In this document: piece by piece, positions 1 through 13,024 of the stretch
Layout: every line of letters starts with the position of its first letter
How positions within the stretch are numbered: the first letter of the stretch is position 1
NCBI RefSeq assembly: GCF_004193775.1
Contig: NC_041010.1
Location: 38,987,562-39,051,561, forward strand
DNA length: 64,000 bases
Reading direction: 5' to 3'
Source of the DNA: Glycine soja
Lineage: Eukaryota; Streptophyta; Magnoliopsida; Fabales; Fabaceae
Translations under genes and position numbers: made by a program
The notes under the pieces: model-generated
What the model was told of the DNA's origin: nothing
Seen by the model: the letters and a program-made list of their open reading frames with translations, nothing else
Database searches by the model: none

Positions 1-915
1 AAATTGAACATCAAGCAAAAAAGATCCTTTTGTTATTTTAGACAAAAACCTCCTTATGAGTTTTATTTCATCAAGAAAACCTTAAACTCATTGACATTAT
101 TTATAGTTTTACTCATATTTAAGAAATAAAACAGTTTGATTTTTTTTTAAAGATAATATTTTTATTTATTTTAATACAGAAAAATTGAATTTGATGAACA
201 TGAGTGAGTTCTAAATTCATTATTAAATTCAATAGTATAATGGTTGGTATTATGAATGGTAACAATAACTAAGCCTCTAACAAAACAACTGTCAAAAGAG
301 TCATTAACAGATATGAGATAACTAAAAAACTCACAAAAAAAAACAGATAACTAACATAACAGAGAACCAACAAAAAATTAACAAACACTTAGCAGTCAGC
401 TAACTGTAATTATATTCAAGAGTTGTAATTAAATTCTAAGACTTTGCAAACAAGGAGGAAGTGAAATTACCAAGAAAATTGATTTTGTTTTTTTTTTAAG
501 ACAAGTTTTGGAAGCGCCAGTTTAAGTTTACCCTTCTTTTCAATCAATTTCTTAACATACAAAATGCTTTTGCACTTTAGTCAAATGTAAGCACCCTGCT
601 TTAAAAATTACCAATGTTTTAATAACTAGAAAACTTGGAATTGCACGGTGCAAAAAGGAATAGAAAGTACGTACTCCGTTATTAAATCGTTGTTTACCAG
701 AGTGACAGCATTCAAATTTCACAATCTTGCGTATAATATGCAAAATCATTGTCCAATAACGAGACCATAATATAAAACTTACAAGTATAATATTGCCGAC
801 TCCTCCTTAAGGAAGCCAAAAGTTTAAAAATATGTAAAGTAATGAATATTGCTTATATTGCATAAGAAAAAACTATACACCAATTTAAGGGTAAAAAACA
901 TGAGGATAGTGCCAC
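1..915. other. intergenic / 3' flank of RING gene
   Basis: AT-rich sequence downstream of the minus-strand RING-H2 gene, which stops at 916. Part of it is presumably that gene's 3' UTR. The open frames here are short and have no recognisable motif. I see nothing else I can support. Confidence 0.5.
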
Positions 916-3900
916 TTAGTGTCGAACCACAACTTCTTGCTTACAAACTGGGCAGAAATTTTTATGCTCAAGCCAATGTTTTATACACTGAAAATGATAG
1001 CTGTGGTCACACTTCAATCTCCCCAGCTCATCATCTGATTCATACTCCTCCTGAGCACACAAGCAAAACACATTAACATGATATTCAATTATTTAAACAC
1101 TTTTTAAAAACTTAAGTTTATAATTATTTTGGCCTTAAAATATCAAAACATTTTATTAGACAAAACCTAAATGTAGTACTATAGATGATTTTGGTGTTTG
1201 TTCTTCTATCAGAATTATTGAAATTTCACTTTAGTAATTCTGATGATAAAAATTTCCATTAAATATCAACGGAGATTACTAAGGTAAAATTCCAATTTTA
1301 ATTAGAAAACAAAACAAATAGCATATATGAATATGATACTGCATCTAAGTTTTGTCCTTTTATATTTCAGTCTCTAAACAAATTTTATTATTCATTTTTA
1401 ATAGTTAAATTTAAAGAAATGATGTGGTTTTAGTCTCTTACTAGGAATTAAATGTGTAATAAGAGACTAAAACTACATTTTATTAAATATAGAAACTAAA
1501 AATAAACAAAATTTCCATAAGAACTAAAATAAAAACTTTTTTAAGAATCAAAAACATATTTAACTCAACTTCCTGCAATGCATATAAAGCTAGTGAAGGT
1601 AAAGTGTAATTTTACAAACTCACCTGACAAACACTGCACTTTTTGTCTAGTTGATGCTTTGATGTATCATTTGAACTTGAAGGCTTAACTTTCCTTATGT
1701 TGAGTCCCATCTCATCTTCTTTGAGCCCAGTGTTGACATAACCGATTCTCTCACCCAGTTCAAGCAATTGCTGTTAGACAAACCAGAAATTTTGATGAAC
1801 AATGGAGAAAAATGTAATTAAACACACATAAAATGCATTACAAACTAAAAATAATGGAAAATTTAACAGGAGAAAGAACCCTCACCTCGTATGACATGTT
1901 ATCAACATCAAGTCTCCAGTCTCTAAATTGGTCGTGTGAATTAAATCGTCCCCCCATCATTATTCTTCCTCGAATTATCATTATCTTGAACGTGCAAACA
2001 ACAATCAAGGTTTGATGCGTTAAGTGTTATATTTGTAACACTGATGCTTTTATACAAAAGTTTGTTCTTGTTAATAAATCAAAACTTTCACTAACAAGCC
2101 TTAGTTATTCAGTTAATCATTTACCTGTGTAACCCAAACAAAGAAGGAAATAAAATGATAATATGTAGAAGTTTAGAACGATAAAACAAAGAAGCATACA
2201 AATCTAACTATAAATATTCTATTTTGGGGTAAACATTATACCATCTAACATTTTCCTAAAACGGCAAAGCCAAAATTGTGAGAAAGTACATAGCACTCAA
2301 ATTAAAATGACATCATCGAAAAATTTGATGGCTCACATACTACATAAATGCCAAATTAAAAAAGTAAACAAGAGTTGTTGTTGTTGTTTACAATTTCGTT
2401 ACAATTTGTAAGATCCAAATATGCAGAGGTGAAGCTACCTTGATGCTAAAGGGGTCCATCCCAAATTTTTAAATCCTTCCTTTTATATGTGAATTTTTCT
2501 ATATGTAGGGTAATAAATCTTACTTAACATTGTCATTGAGTTCCTAACACCACCAATAAAAATCAACAAATTATAACAAGTATCACCGCACTAAACATTG
2601 TCTTTGAGTTCCTAACACCACCAATAATAATCAACAATTTATAAAAAAAATATCACCACAACGGTGGAAACCAATATAATAAAATAAATCAAAATACTAA
2701 AAATTTACCCAAAAAGAAATACATTTACGCTTCCAACTCATCTGCTTCTAACTCTTCACTTAAGTTAAGAACCCTTTTTTCTGAATTGCAGCATCGAGCC
2801 CTTTTTCCATTCAGTGCCTTTTCAGTTTTCACTGCACCTATTTCTTTTCCAATTAATTAGGCATTAAAAATCCCTTAAAACATGTAATGGGCTTCCGCCC
2901 TTTTCGTTTTTTTGTTTCTTTTATTTAAAGGTTAGTGCGGGCCCACTTAAGGAGGGACTCACGTAACAGATTTGATTAACCCAAAATCAAAATGGTTTGA
3001 AATCCCATAGAGTGGGTTTCGACCATTTTAAAAATTTTAAATATTTCAAAAAATTTATCAAGAACGGAATTTTAATTTTTTATCTTTTAGACGGAAATTA
3101 AAAATTTCACATTTCAAATATTTCATCAATTACTTTCTTCACTTGCACCTCACTCTTTCCCTTCCATTTCAATTATATATGTCATCATGATCTTTCCAAA
3201 TTCCAATCAAGTCTCGAATACAAGTGTACATAGGGATGTTTGATGTAAAAAGGAGTACGAAAGACCCTTTATTTTTCTATTTTGGCATCATAATACTCTA
3301 TGGTAAAGGATTTATGCAAGAACTATGGCGTGTAGGAAGACTTAGCAAAATAATTTTTTTTAAAGGCCAATTCACCTAGTCCTTATCTCTAATTTTTTAT
3401 TATTTGAATATATTCTTACTCCTTTATCTCTTAACAGCTATTCAATTATTTACCTACACATTATCTATCTATAAGGTATAATTATCTACCAATAATTATC
3501 TCTCTAAATTACACATCTACACATTATCTGTAACATTATTTATAAGTTACTTTTATATATTGGTCATTATCCATTTAAGTCAGCCTAACAACCTCTATTA
3601 ATAAGAACTCACAACTCTCTCTTTATCCTATAAATATCAAGTTCTTGCATCCTCACTCAACCATCAATTGAAGAGTAAATAATCATCTTTAGTCATATCA
3701 AATTCAATGACAAAGTGAACTTCGCTTCTTATAATGAAAATGATCTACACACTGAGAGTGCGAAGAGTTTTTTTAATCGTCATCCAATCAAAAATCAAAA
3801 TAATATATAATAAGTTTATTAAATTTTACAAAAACTTAAAAAATTAATCCTTGCTATGATTTATGATAGATTAAGTAAAATCTTTTATACTTAGTGTATG

Positions 3901-5954
3901 AAAATTACACTCTAAGGGTATCGAATAAAGAACAAACCTCAGCAAGACCATCAGGGGAAGGATGTGGAACATGGCGATAGAATCTAGCAGTGCCAAAAGG
4001 CTCTAATCCAGGGCGTGCTGCAAAAATGTCAGGTTCATCATCCAGAAAGGAGAAGCTTTCTGGCTTCACAGTGCGCCTTCCAAAATAAGATGAACGCTGC
4101 CATCATATATTTATGAAGCAGAGTTGGATCATGTCAAAGCAAGGAGAGGCTAAAACAATGACGAAACTTATCTAACACAAAATATAACTAAAACCGCAAC
4201 TAATCATGCACATGTGTGTGTTTTGTACAGTACTAATAAAACAAACAACTCTAGAATGTTTGTGATAATTATAATTAGTGTCCTCCTTCATTTCTTCAAT
4301 CACTGGACTCCTCTTACTCAAGGGGTCCACAATAAACCAATCAAGAACTCTCCCATGCGTCTGTGACTAGGAAATGGAATGCGAATACGTGCACGCATTG
4401 GAGAAGGTGATAGCTATTTTTACATAAAATTCTGAATCTTATGGACCATCTTTTAATAATTGTCCTAGTTACTAAGCTTGGACCTAGAAAGTATTGAGAT
4501 GTGCTTTCTTTTCCTTTTATGCTTTTTAGATTATTGAGATCATTATTATAGAAAAATGTCATGTCATTATAAGGATTTGTGTGCAGATCCTTGTCAAGAG
4601 TCAGCAATTTGCGAAATTGAAAGAACATTTCTTTGAAGTCGAACTTCTCTCTCTATCACACACACAAATGTATGTACAAAAAAAGCAAACTTTTTATACA
4701 CTATCTTTTAACTATAAATTATCATATATTTTTGACTGATTGATATACTATCTTTACATGACCTGTATATTTATTAAACTTACAAGTATTTTGGAGAAGA
4801 AATAAACAACATAAAAGTGAAAATATTAATTCAATACTTAAAAGCATGTTTAATCAAATAGATTAAATACTTAATAATTATTAGATGTTACTAGCATACT
4901 CTTATAAAAGCAATTTTTTATTTTTTGTTAACAATTAATTTAGTCAAATAATATAAACCTTACATGGTATCTTTATTTTTCACTTAATTTTTATTTCTTT
5001 AATATACATGTGTTAAAAATACCCCAAAATCGAAAAAACAAGAAAAACTAACCTGTTTTAGTTAGAAAAGAAAGAAAAACCGTGAACACAACACCATACA
5101 TCAATCAATCAATTCAAACCAAAAAGATTGGTGGTCTTAACTCGCACGAAAGATCAATTTTTCCCAAGTTATGAACATGACAAACACATCCAACCACAAA
5201 AAAATGTATACATTATACTAGTGCAGCACACCATACATATATCATCCACACGGAATAAAGTTTTCTGGCTCTACAAAATTAGAGACAGAAGAACATTTAC
5301 AACAAGAAAAGAAAAAAACAATTCATAACAGATTCAATTCAATCACCAAGTCATTGAATTGTGCAAAAATGAGAATATATAGTATAGTACCTCCCTGTGT
5401 GTTACCCTCTCTTCCACCACATCAAGTTTTCCTCTTGAAGACACATTCTTCCTAGCCACAGCACATTCCACAGATGCAGCATCAGTTGAGAATCCAATTC
5501 CAGGGCCACACGAAACATCCTGAAAATCCACAAATGTTCCACCAGAAACATCATCATCATCACATGTGTTGTTGCCACTGTTACCGTTACTGTTACTCTT
5601 CCTTCTGTGATTCTTCTTTCTGTTCCTCTTCCCTTCCCAATCTGCTGAGGAGCGAATCACCGCCGGCACCGACACCTTCTGCGATGAACCGGCAGTGCAG
5701 CCGAAGCCCCTGAAGGTTGCTGCAGAGAATTTTCTGTTGCTTTTGTTGTTGTTGTTGGTTCTGTTTTGGTCTCTGGCATGTGTGGTTTCACCGGAGGTGG
5801 AGAAAGAAGACAAGAGAGAGGAGATGGTGGATTTGCTGTGAGAGGATTGGATTATGGAAGGGATTTGAGTGATTGGATCATCGGTTTCTGAAATGGGGTT
5901 CCTAAATTGGTTTCTTGGTCTTCTCCATTTCATGTGTTCTGTCACAACAGGCAT
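916..5954 (-). CDS. RING-H2 E3 ubiquitin ligase (five exons)
   Basis: Likely an E2-recruiting ubiquitin ligase. By-eye exons (minus): 5391-5954, 3938-4096, 1886-1984, 1624-1770, 916-1050, all GT-AG and all phase 0, giving 367 residues. The N-terminal 190 residues are low-complexity, Ser/Asn-rich and basic, including a run of basic residues near 110-120. A conserved plant block follows in exon 3 (GRIMMGGRFNSHDQFRDWRL) and exon 4 (QLLELGERIGYVNTGL). The C-terminal RING-H2 finger is split by the last intron. Its ligands appear complete: C319, C322, C337, H339, H342, C345, C356, C359 (CSVC...CDHSYHFQC...CPVC), and the protein ends eight residues later. The layout matches the Arabidopsis group of RING proteins with a C-terminal finger that includes At5g10650/At4g31450-like members; the exact orthologue is not determined. 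A Mutator-like element begins 358 bp upstream of the start codon. Introns 2 and 4 contain repeats. Confidence 0.88.
1341..1568. mobile_element. fold-back MITE-like element in RING gene intron 4
   Basis: The two halves are imperfect inverted repeats. The left side reads as 'ttttgtcctttta...ttttagtctcttact' and the right side as its reverse complement 'gtaataagagactaaaac...aatcaaaaacatatttaac'. This looks like the common legume palindromic MITE type with 'gttaaatatgttttt..agtc' ends. It sits inside the intron between exons 4 and 5 of the RING gene. Boundaries are approximate. Confidence 0.5.
2526..2659. repeat. two-copy tandem duplication, about 68-bp unit
   Basis: The segment starting 'aacattgtcattgagttcct' at 2526 recurs at 2594 with a few substitutions (both contain 'gagttcctaacaccaccaataa' followed by 'atcaacaa' and 'atcacc'). 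It lies within intron 2 of the RING gene (1985-3937). The rest of that intron shows nothing I recognise. Confidence 0.7.
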
Positions 5955-6311
5955 GGTTTAGACTTGAGAGAGAGAATATGTGTAGAGAAATTAACAAGAG
6001 AATGAGATGAGTGAACAATAATCCGAAACTGGTCTTGGAAGCAAAGGAACTAACAAGTTATGTGGAATGCAGAGAATCTGGATTTTTCTTTTGAGAAGAC
6101 AATTGTTTGATGGGGTAAAGATAGGATTACTACTTTTCTCCAAATGCTACTACTTTAATACAATTGTAAGAAAAAATAAAACTTTATATACAATGCTGAA
6201 ATTTAAAATTATTAGTTAAACTTAACTAATCTCATGCTATATAATAAATAAATTTTTAATTTCATACTAAAGATTATCCTCTCTTGTACATAGTTATTAA
6301 GATGAAAAATT

Positions 6312-8118
6312 GGATAAATAGTTATTTTTATTCCTAAATGTGCAAAGTACTAACAAATTCGTTTTAGAAGATAGAAATTCAAATTTTAATTCCCAAAAGT
6401 GAAAAAAATGTAATAAATTCATTTATCCGTTAACTACAGTTAATGAAAGAGCCTATATAATACACATGGATGAAAATGTCACAAAAATGATTGTCAACAT
6501 GACTGCTGAATAAATTAGATCAAAATGTAAGTTACCATTGGACCAAAATGTCAATAAGTTACCATTAGACCAAAATGTTAGTAAGTTATCATTGGATCAA
6601 AATGTTAATACATTTTCATTGGACTAATTTGTTAGGCCACAATTTTTTTTCATTTAAGAGTAAAATATAATTTAATCTTCATCTTTCCTCCTTTTTTATC
6701 GTTGTAAACATAATATTACAATAACGACTTAAAAAAATAGAAAAACGAGCATAAGTTAGAACAAACATAATAATAAGCATAATATTGATTAATAAGCATA
6801 ATCTGTCTGTTGCTATGAAATTTTTAGTTTGACAGTACTTTATCCAAACTATGAGACCCAAACAAAAATGAACAACCATTAAGTTAATCCTTACAAAAAA
6901 TGAGACCCAACTTGATTTTGATTACCTAATGTTGTCACAAAAGAAATTTTCCAAAATAAACATTCTACCAATGTACAAAAATAAACATTGTAACAATGTA
7001 CCAATCATTATAAATTTATTCAAATTATAATAATTAGTTAGAATCTACTATAAATAAAAGACAAACATATCTCATATTTCACTTCTTTGAATCTTAGCGG
7101 CAGGGCAGCCCTGGTGTGGGTATGAAACTCATATAATTCGGTTGGTTCATCCTATGAGATGATACATTTGAAAATATAATTTGAATTGGCGTTGAAGGCC
7201 TAATTAGAGGTGATCTAAACACAATTGATAGTGGTAGAAGTATGAAGCTTGTTTCCTACAACAATTATAAATAGTGACTAATTATACATAACATAATCTA
7301 ACAATAACTAATCAATTATATGTAAAAGTCACTCAAAAGACTAGGAGTTGGAGCACTTTAAGTGGTAGTTGGAGTTGGAGCTTAAGCACTTTCAACATTA
7401 GGAGTTAGAATACTTTCAAAATTAGCTTAAGGTTGTTCAACTTGTGGAGCAGATTGAGAGTAGTTAATCTCATCTTACAAATATGTAATATCTAACATAA
7501 ATAACTTGTAAGGAATAATAAAAATAATTAATCAAATTTTAAAAAATATGTTACTAGTATTGTTGTGGTTGCATTTGAGTTACAATGTTTGTTAAAGTAA
7601 TTATGTTTATTATTATGTTTGTTTTAACTTATACTTGCTTCCTATTTTTTAGGTGTTTATTGTAATGTCATGCTTGCAACAATAAAAACAGAGGGAGAGA
7701 GAGAAGATGAATATTAAATTATATTTTACCCTTAAATGAAACAAAATTTGGGATCTGACAAATTAGTCCAATAAAAAATGTACTGACATTTTTGTCCAAA
7801 AAAAATTACTGACATTTTGGTCCAAAAAAATTCCTGACATTTTGGTCAAATGGTAACTTACTGACATTTTGGTCAAATGATAATTTATTGACATTTTGGT
7901 ACAATCTATTCAACAATCATGTTGACAATTATTTTTATGACATTTTTATCCTTCTGTGTCACATAGATTTTTTCGTTAACAGTGACATACAAAAGTTAAT
8001 AGATAGATGCATTTGTCACACTTTTTTCACTATCGAAGACTAAATTTTGAATTTTTATATTTTAAGGATAAATTTATCAACACTTTATACATTCAGAAAC
8101 GAAAGTAATTATTTATCC
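6312..8118. mobile_element. non-autonomous Mutator-like element with ~400-bp TIRs
   Basis: The left arm (6312 to about 6715) aligns with the reverse complement of the right arm (about 7670 to 8118) over roughly 400 bp. Both begin 'ggataaata.ttact/attttt' and contain several degenerate copies of 'accaaaatgtcaataagtta'. Flanking 9-mers match at 8 of 9 positions (tgaaaaatt at 6303-6311, taaaaaatt at 8119-8127), the TSD size expected for Mutator-like elements. The roughly 950-bp interior has no transposase ORF and includes a Gly/Leu-like 'agttggagcac' low-complexity stretch (7340-7400). The element lies 358 bp upstream of the RING-H2 start codon, so it may contribute to that promoter. Confidence 0.8.
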
Positions 8119-8127
8119 TAAAAAATT

Positions 8128-10878
8128 TATGTAACAATCATAAGAAATTTGAATCTATAATTTATAATTATCATAAGGAGAATAATTTATTTGGTGTCAT
8201 CTTTTTTTTTTAATTCTTTTAAATTATTATAAAATCATTATAATATTTTATTTTAACTTCTAATAATAATTATATTTTGTAAAATAATTTATATCCGATT
8301 ATATATATATAAGTAACTTCTAAGTTAAGAACGACGTATTTTTTTCACTAGTATTAATAAAATTTATGAACTTCGATACCTAATGGATGATTATTTAATT
8401 AATATTTAAAAACTTATAGTATAATTTTATTATTTTAAGAAAATTCTTGCTATATTCCAAATTAATCCATGCATTCGGTGGGGGTGACTGGATGGGATGT
8501 GGATTGATTAGTTATGAAATAATGTTGTTTATAATATATGTATTTAATTGTGGGGGTTACTTTCCTTACGTGGTTGTTTGTTAAGCGGGGTCTGGTTTGT
8601 CTTCTTGTTGGAATTGTGGGCATATGCTATTATTCAATCGGTGTCTGATGCCCCTGGAATCTGTGACTACTTTTGCTTCTTTTTGTGCATTTTAAGCCAA
8701 ACTGATGCTACACTTCAGAGCAAAAGTTGAAAATCCCTTCCTCTCTCATTGTTCTTGGAGTGTAGTGGTTTGGCTTCGGGCTTGAATTGGAATGGAGAGA
8801 AGCTACCAAGGGGCAGGGATCATACCATATACGATAAAAATAAATAATAATATTTAAAACACTACAGAAAGTTAGAATTCAGAGGTTAGAATGGACCGCA
8901 TTGGAAATGGTCCCCACACTGAAATCACTGGGTCAAAAACATCAATGTTTTTTGGGATGTAGTGAGTGTGTCACACCCATCATTTACTTACTCAAATTCA
9001 GAAAATGGTTTGTTATCATGTAGGGTTGGTTGCCTTAAATTTTGACCCTAGAAAAATAAAATTGATGTCTTCCATGTAAAGCAACCCTTGTTGTAAGTTC
9101 CATGCAATTCATTATTCATTGTGTTTTTCACTGGGGAAATTATTTATGCAGAGACCTACCTACCTATGTATATTCCACTAAAAATTCATTTGTGGATGGT
9201 GAGAGGAAAGGGGCAACAAAGAAAAAGAGAAAAAAGTAATTAAAGACATTGGACAATATGTGAAATTTACGTATAAAAATATTCTCCCTAAGTAACAGAA
9301 CTCTTTTTACTATATGTGATCTCAGGGTCCTGGACAAATACATTCCTTCTAGCAATGAATGATTAAATTACGCTTTATTTTTAATTAAAAAAATGTATTT
9401 TAGTCCCTCTCTACCTAAACGGTATTAAAGATTTTGCTTATGTAACTAAGGAATTACAAGTTACTTAAATGAAAATCACCTTGATTTTGCATTCTTTTTA
9501 TTAAATATCCCATCACATGTTTGTTTTCATTTTAAAGTATTCATTCTGACAAATTTTGAAAGGACTAATACAAATATTTTTCAAATTACAGAAACAACAA
9601 AAAATGTAAATTTAGAAGATAAAAAAATATTTTAAATTTAAAGGACTAAAAATATATTTAACCCTTATAACAAATTATGGATTTTCCAACATTTTTTCAT
9701 TTTTTTAATTTATTAGAATTTAATTTTGAATACTTTATTATAAATGTTAAAAAAATAAAATAAAAATTCAAAACGTCTTTTGTTGACTTCACAAATTTAC
9801 TTCAAATTTTAATTTCTTTCATCTTTTAAAATTTTAAAGGTGATAATAGGAATTCTAATCTAATTGTTGATGTTATAAGATAAATCAAAAAAGAGAAAAA
9901 TTATTTGTAAAAAAAATCATTTTTATAAGTCGAATTAAAATATACAATATATTAATCTCTTAAAATATTAATTTTAAATTTTATTTGGAATGGTTTTAGT
10001 ATATTTAAGAAGGAAAGTGTAATTTATGCTAAATTGTATATTCTCAACTTTTACATTATTAATATAATTAAGTTAGAATCTTTCACCTTTTTTAGAATAC
10101 AAATGTTACAAATTTGCGGCCAAATTAAATTCTTTCCTGCTTTTAAAAATGGGGAAGGACACAAACCCATTATTTTTTGTATATATGAGATCTGAGCTTT
10201 ACCTTTGAGTGTATTGGTAATGAGAATATCATATAAAACTCCTTATTCTTGGAAAATGACCCTTGATGGTTCTATTGAAGACCCCTTGATTCATATGAAA
10301 GGTGTGTGCATGTGCTCCTTCTCTAAACTTAGGTTATTGCCGAAATATAAGTTCATGATCATCCTGTACGTGTGAGCGGTATGAAATGTAGTGCGGCTTA
10401 TAAATAACATAGAAATGTGCAGAAAAAGATATAATAATGAGACTGCCAAGAAGTAAAGAACAAAGGCAAAAGAACAAACAAAATGTTCCAGTATATTGTT
10501 TTTTTGACTGGTGTTGACAATAATTAATTGAAGTTGGGACTTGGGAGCCATATATGTGAGACAAAAGAACAATTTATCAAAATATCATGAGTAATCTGTC
10601 GTATATCATTTCTCTTTTAAGCTAATGCATATTAATCATATAAATTATTGTGAAAAAATATTATTTTTTCCTTGATAAAAATATATTTATTAAAAAATTA
10701 TAATGTAGTATTATAAATCATTTAAGTATTTAATTAATATATATTTATTCCGTTTCACTTTATAACGCTTTAGCAACAAAAAAAATGTTTCAAATTAATT
10801 ATCATATAATTAATTAAAAAGATAAAAAATATATTAAAAAGTCACATGATATATTTGATCAAATTCAAAATATTAATT
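8128..10878. other. intergenic, no gene recognised
   Basis: AT-rich spacer. Open frames at 8548-8730, 9164-9355 and 10291-10572 have no motif, no splice partners and biased composition, so I do not call them. A MITE-like fold-back is present at 9365-9668 and is listed separately. Confidence 0.5.
9365..9668. mobile_element. MITE-like element with 'gttaaatat.ttttagtcc' ends
   Basis: The left end reads 'aattaaaaaaatgtattttagtccct' and the right end reads 'aggactaaaaatatatttaaccctt', which is its imperfect reverse complement. This is the same end type as the element in the RING gene intron. No coding capacity. Boundaries are approximate and no TSD was established. Confidence 0.45.
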
Positions 10879-11290
10879 AGGATAAATAGTCACTTTTGTC
10901 CATCAATGTGTAATTAACTGACAAATGCATTTCTCAAAGATGAAAATACAAAATTTAGTTCCTGAAAGTGTAAAAAGTGCAACAAATAGATCCGACCGTT
11001 AACTTCCGTCCGTCACCATTAATAAAATAGCCTACATGGCACAGAGGGACAAAGTTGTCATTGAAATGATTGTTAACATGGATTGTCAGCATAAAGGTAT
11101 ATTTGTCATAATATTTTTTTTGACTTTTCGTTTTCCTACTTCACTGACAAATGCGACTCTGAAAGATGAAAATACAAAATTTACTACTCCTATTCGTTTG
11201 ACAATGAAACCAACATTAAAACCATCAGAAAGCTGTTCAGATAAATGCAAAAATAAAACCCTAAAGCCATAACTCAAAAGAATTCATCCT
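10879..11290. mobile_element. single arm of the same Mutator-like repeat family
   Basis: Begins 'aggataaatagtcacttttgtcc' and continues 'agtgtaaaaagtgcaacaaat...ccgttaac...acagagggacaaa.ttgtcat', closely matching the TIR consensus of the 6312-8118 element in the same left-arm orientation. A 38-bp internal stretch (about 10915-10955) is partly repeated at 11146-11187. No inverted partner arm was seen downstream, so this is a truncated or rearranged copy. Confidence 0.6.
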
Positions 11291-11456
11291 TCACACTACT
11301 ACTCCTGATCTAACCATCCATAGCAAGGACTGTGAGCTGAACTCCTTAGAGTAAAAGTAGGTACTACAAGCGACAATCTGGGGTGTGTCAGAACCATTCT
11401 CAAGACGAGTGAGTACTTCCACCTTGTACCTAGGATCTCTCATAATTATATGAAAA
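11291..11456 (-). pseudogene. unassigned coding-like fragment beside MULE arm
   Basis: On the minus strand an uninterrupted frame of about 54 codons ends at a TGA at 11291. Its composition looks protein-like (contains RYKVEVLTRLENGSDTP and then IVACSTYFYSKEF), unlike the AT-rich noise around it. It has no start codon of its own. I do not recognise the family. Its position next to a solitary MULE arm suggests a captured exon, but it could also be part of an unrelated retroelement. Confidence 0.3.
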
Positions 11457-11499
11457 GTGATAACAACAACTATTGTTACTTAGTTGATAATGAACTTTT

Positions 11500-12800
11500 T
11501 GTTGTTGTATTTATATAAATCTTGTGGGTGGTGGTGGGGGAGGGGGGGTTAAGTTGGTTACATCCTGTGTAAATCTCTAGTACGTATATTTGTATTAATT
11601 GTCTTTATGATCATTCCTTGTAGCCTAATCAATTTTTTGGCAACTTGTTTAATTAGTATTGAACATGTTAGAGATAAGGGAGCAATATGAAGACTTAGTC
11701 TTGAAAGTTGATCAAGAAGAGTTTGAAGAAGTTTTGTCTTTTATATGTCCAACTTTCTTAAGTAACATTTGTATTGATTGTTGTATTGTGTGTTGCATCT
11801 TAGTCTTTATCATTTGATATATGCATCATGCATCATCATGTAAGAGTAAGAATAAAAGTTTCTAAAGTTAGAAAATTTCTTCTGAAGTTAAAACTCTCTA
11901 TTTTAATTGATTATAGATTGATCGTAATCGATTACACAAGTGTTTATAACATGCAGAGAAGTCTCTTGTATCGGTTTAATTGATTATAAGCTTATTGTAA
12001 TCGATTACACAATTCTTTTTTAGACAATGATTGATTTTTCAGGAGTTTCTAGTTTAATCGATTATAAGGAGATATAATCAATTACTTCTCTTTTAAAAAT
12101 GTTTTAGAAGTGATCAAGAGTACTTCAATCGATTACATTGAGAATCTAATTAATTACATTGTTCTTGAAAGTTTTCTAGTTTTTGGGAAAAACACTTTAA
12201 TCGATTGAAATGATAATATAATCAATTACTTTTTTGAAATAATCAATTGCATTGTATATTTTGATTATAGGCGGTTATAACTATTTTTTCTATAGATCCC
12301 CACATTGTGTTCTCACTTCTAATAACTTCTAACAACTTCTGAACGGGTTAGAATTACGAGCTGATATTAGTAAAACAACGAAGAAAAGAAAAAGTGCTTA
12401 AATAAGTGTGACTCACACCTTCTAATCTTTGATTATGAAAATCATTTTGTAAAGAGTGAGTTGTAATATTTTCTTGAGTTCAAGAAGACACTCCTTCATT
12501 CAAGCAAGGTTTTTACATAGGATTGATCATGTTGTGTCTATCTTTGACTCTACTTTTTGTGTAGTTTACACATTGTTCTAAAGGCATGCTAGAATAGATT
12601 TTTTTAGTTTGGACTATGGGTAGGTTTCTCTTAGGCTTTTATTCACAAAAGACCTTAGGGTTGGGTACCTTAGTCTCTTTTTCTGGGATATGAATTATGA
12701 TTGCTTGTAAGAATTCTATATGCATAATAAAAAAATTTAATTCGATTTTGGATTAGATAACTGAATTGGTTCCTCTAAAAATAGTGAGTGACCCCGTATA
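11500..12800. repeat. AATCGATTAC-rich dispersed repeat
   Basis: Between about 11905 and 12260 the motif family 'aatcgattaca' / 'taattgattat' recurs at least eight times in variant form. Such tracts are typical of soybean retrotransposon-derived sequence (recalled, not searched). A G-run sits at 11523-11548. No ORF with retroelement motifs is present. The element's ends cannot be placed. Confidence 0.4.
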
Positions 12801-13024
12801 AAAATTGATGTACTTCTTTTCTTGATCTTATCTTTCTCTTGATCAATTTACTGAAGGTTAAAAAAAATATCATTTTGAAAGAAAGAATCTAACAAGAATT
12901 TTGTGTAAATGGTGATTGATTAAATATTGCGCAAAAGATTTTTTTTAATTCTAATTTTAAAAGTCTGTTTTGATCTAGAAACAAATTCATCCCCTTTTGG
13001 TTACTGAGTTCCATCATCTTTTTT

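Noticed and set aside
5474..5713. Plus-strand frame with His and Cys runs
   Set aside because: Antisense shadow of RING gene exon 1, whose Asp codons read as His on the other strand.
8548..8730. 60-codon frame MWGLLSLRG...
   Set aside because: Hydrophobic, single frame, no splice partner or family; likely chance.
10291..10572. 93-codon minus-strand frame
   Set aside because: Composition follows AT-rich DNA (Phe, Tyr, His, Ile), two overlapping frames of similar length, no motif.
11905..12260. Regularly recurring AATCGATTAC words as a CRISPR-like array or regulatory array
   Set aside because: Spacing is irregular and units vary. It fits dispersed soybean-type retroelement sequence.
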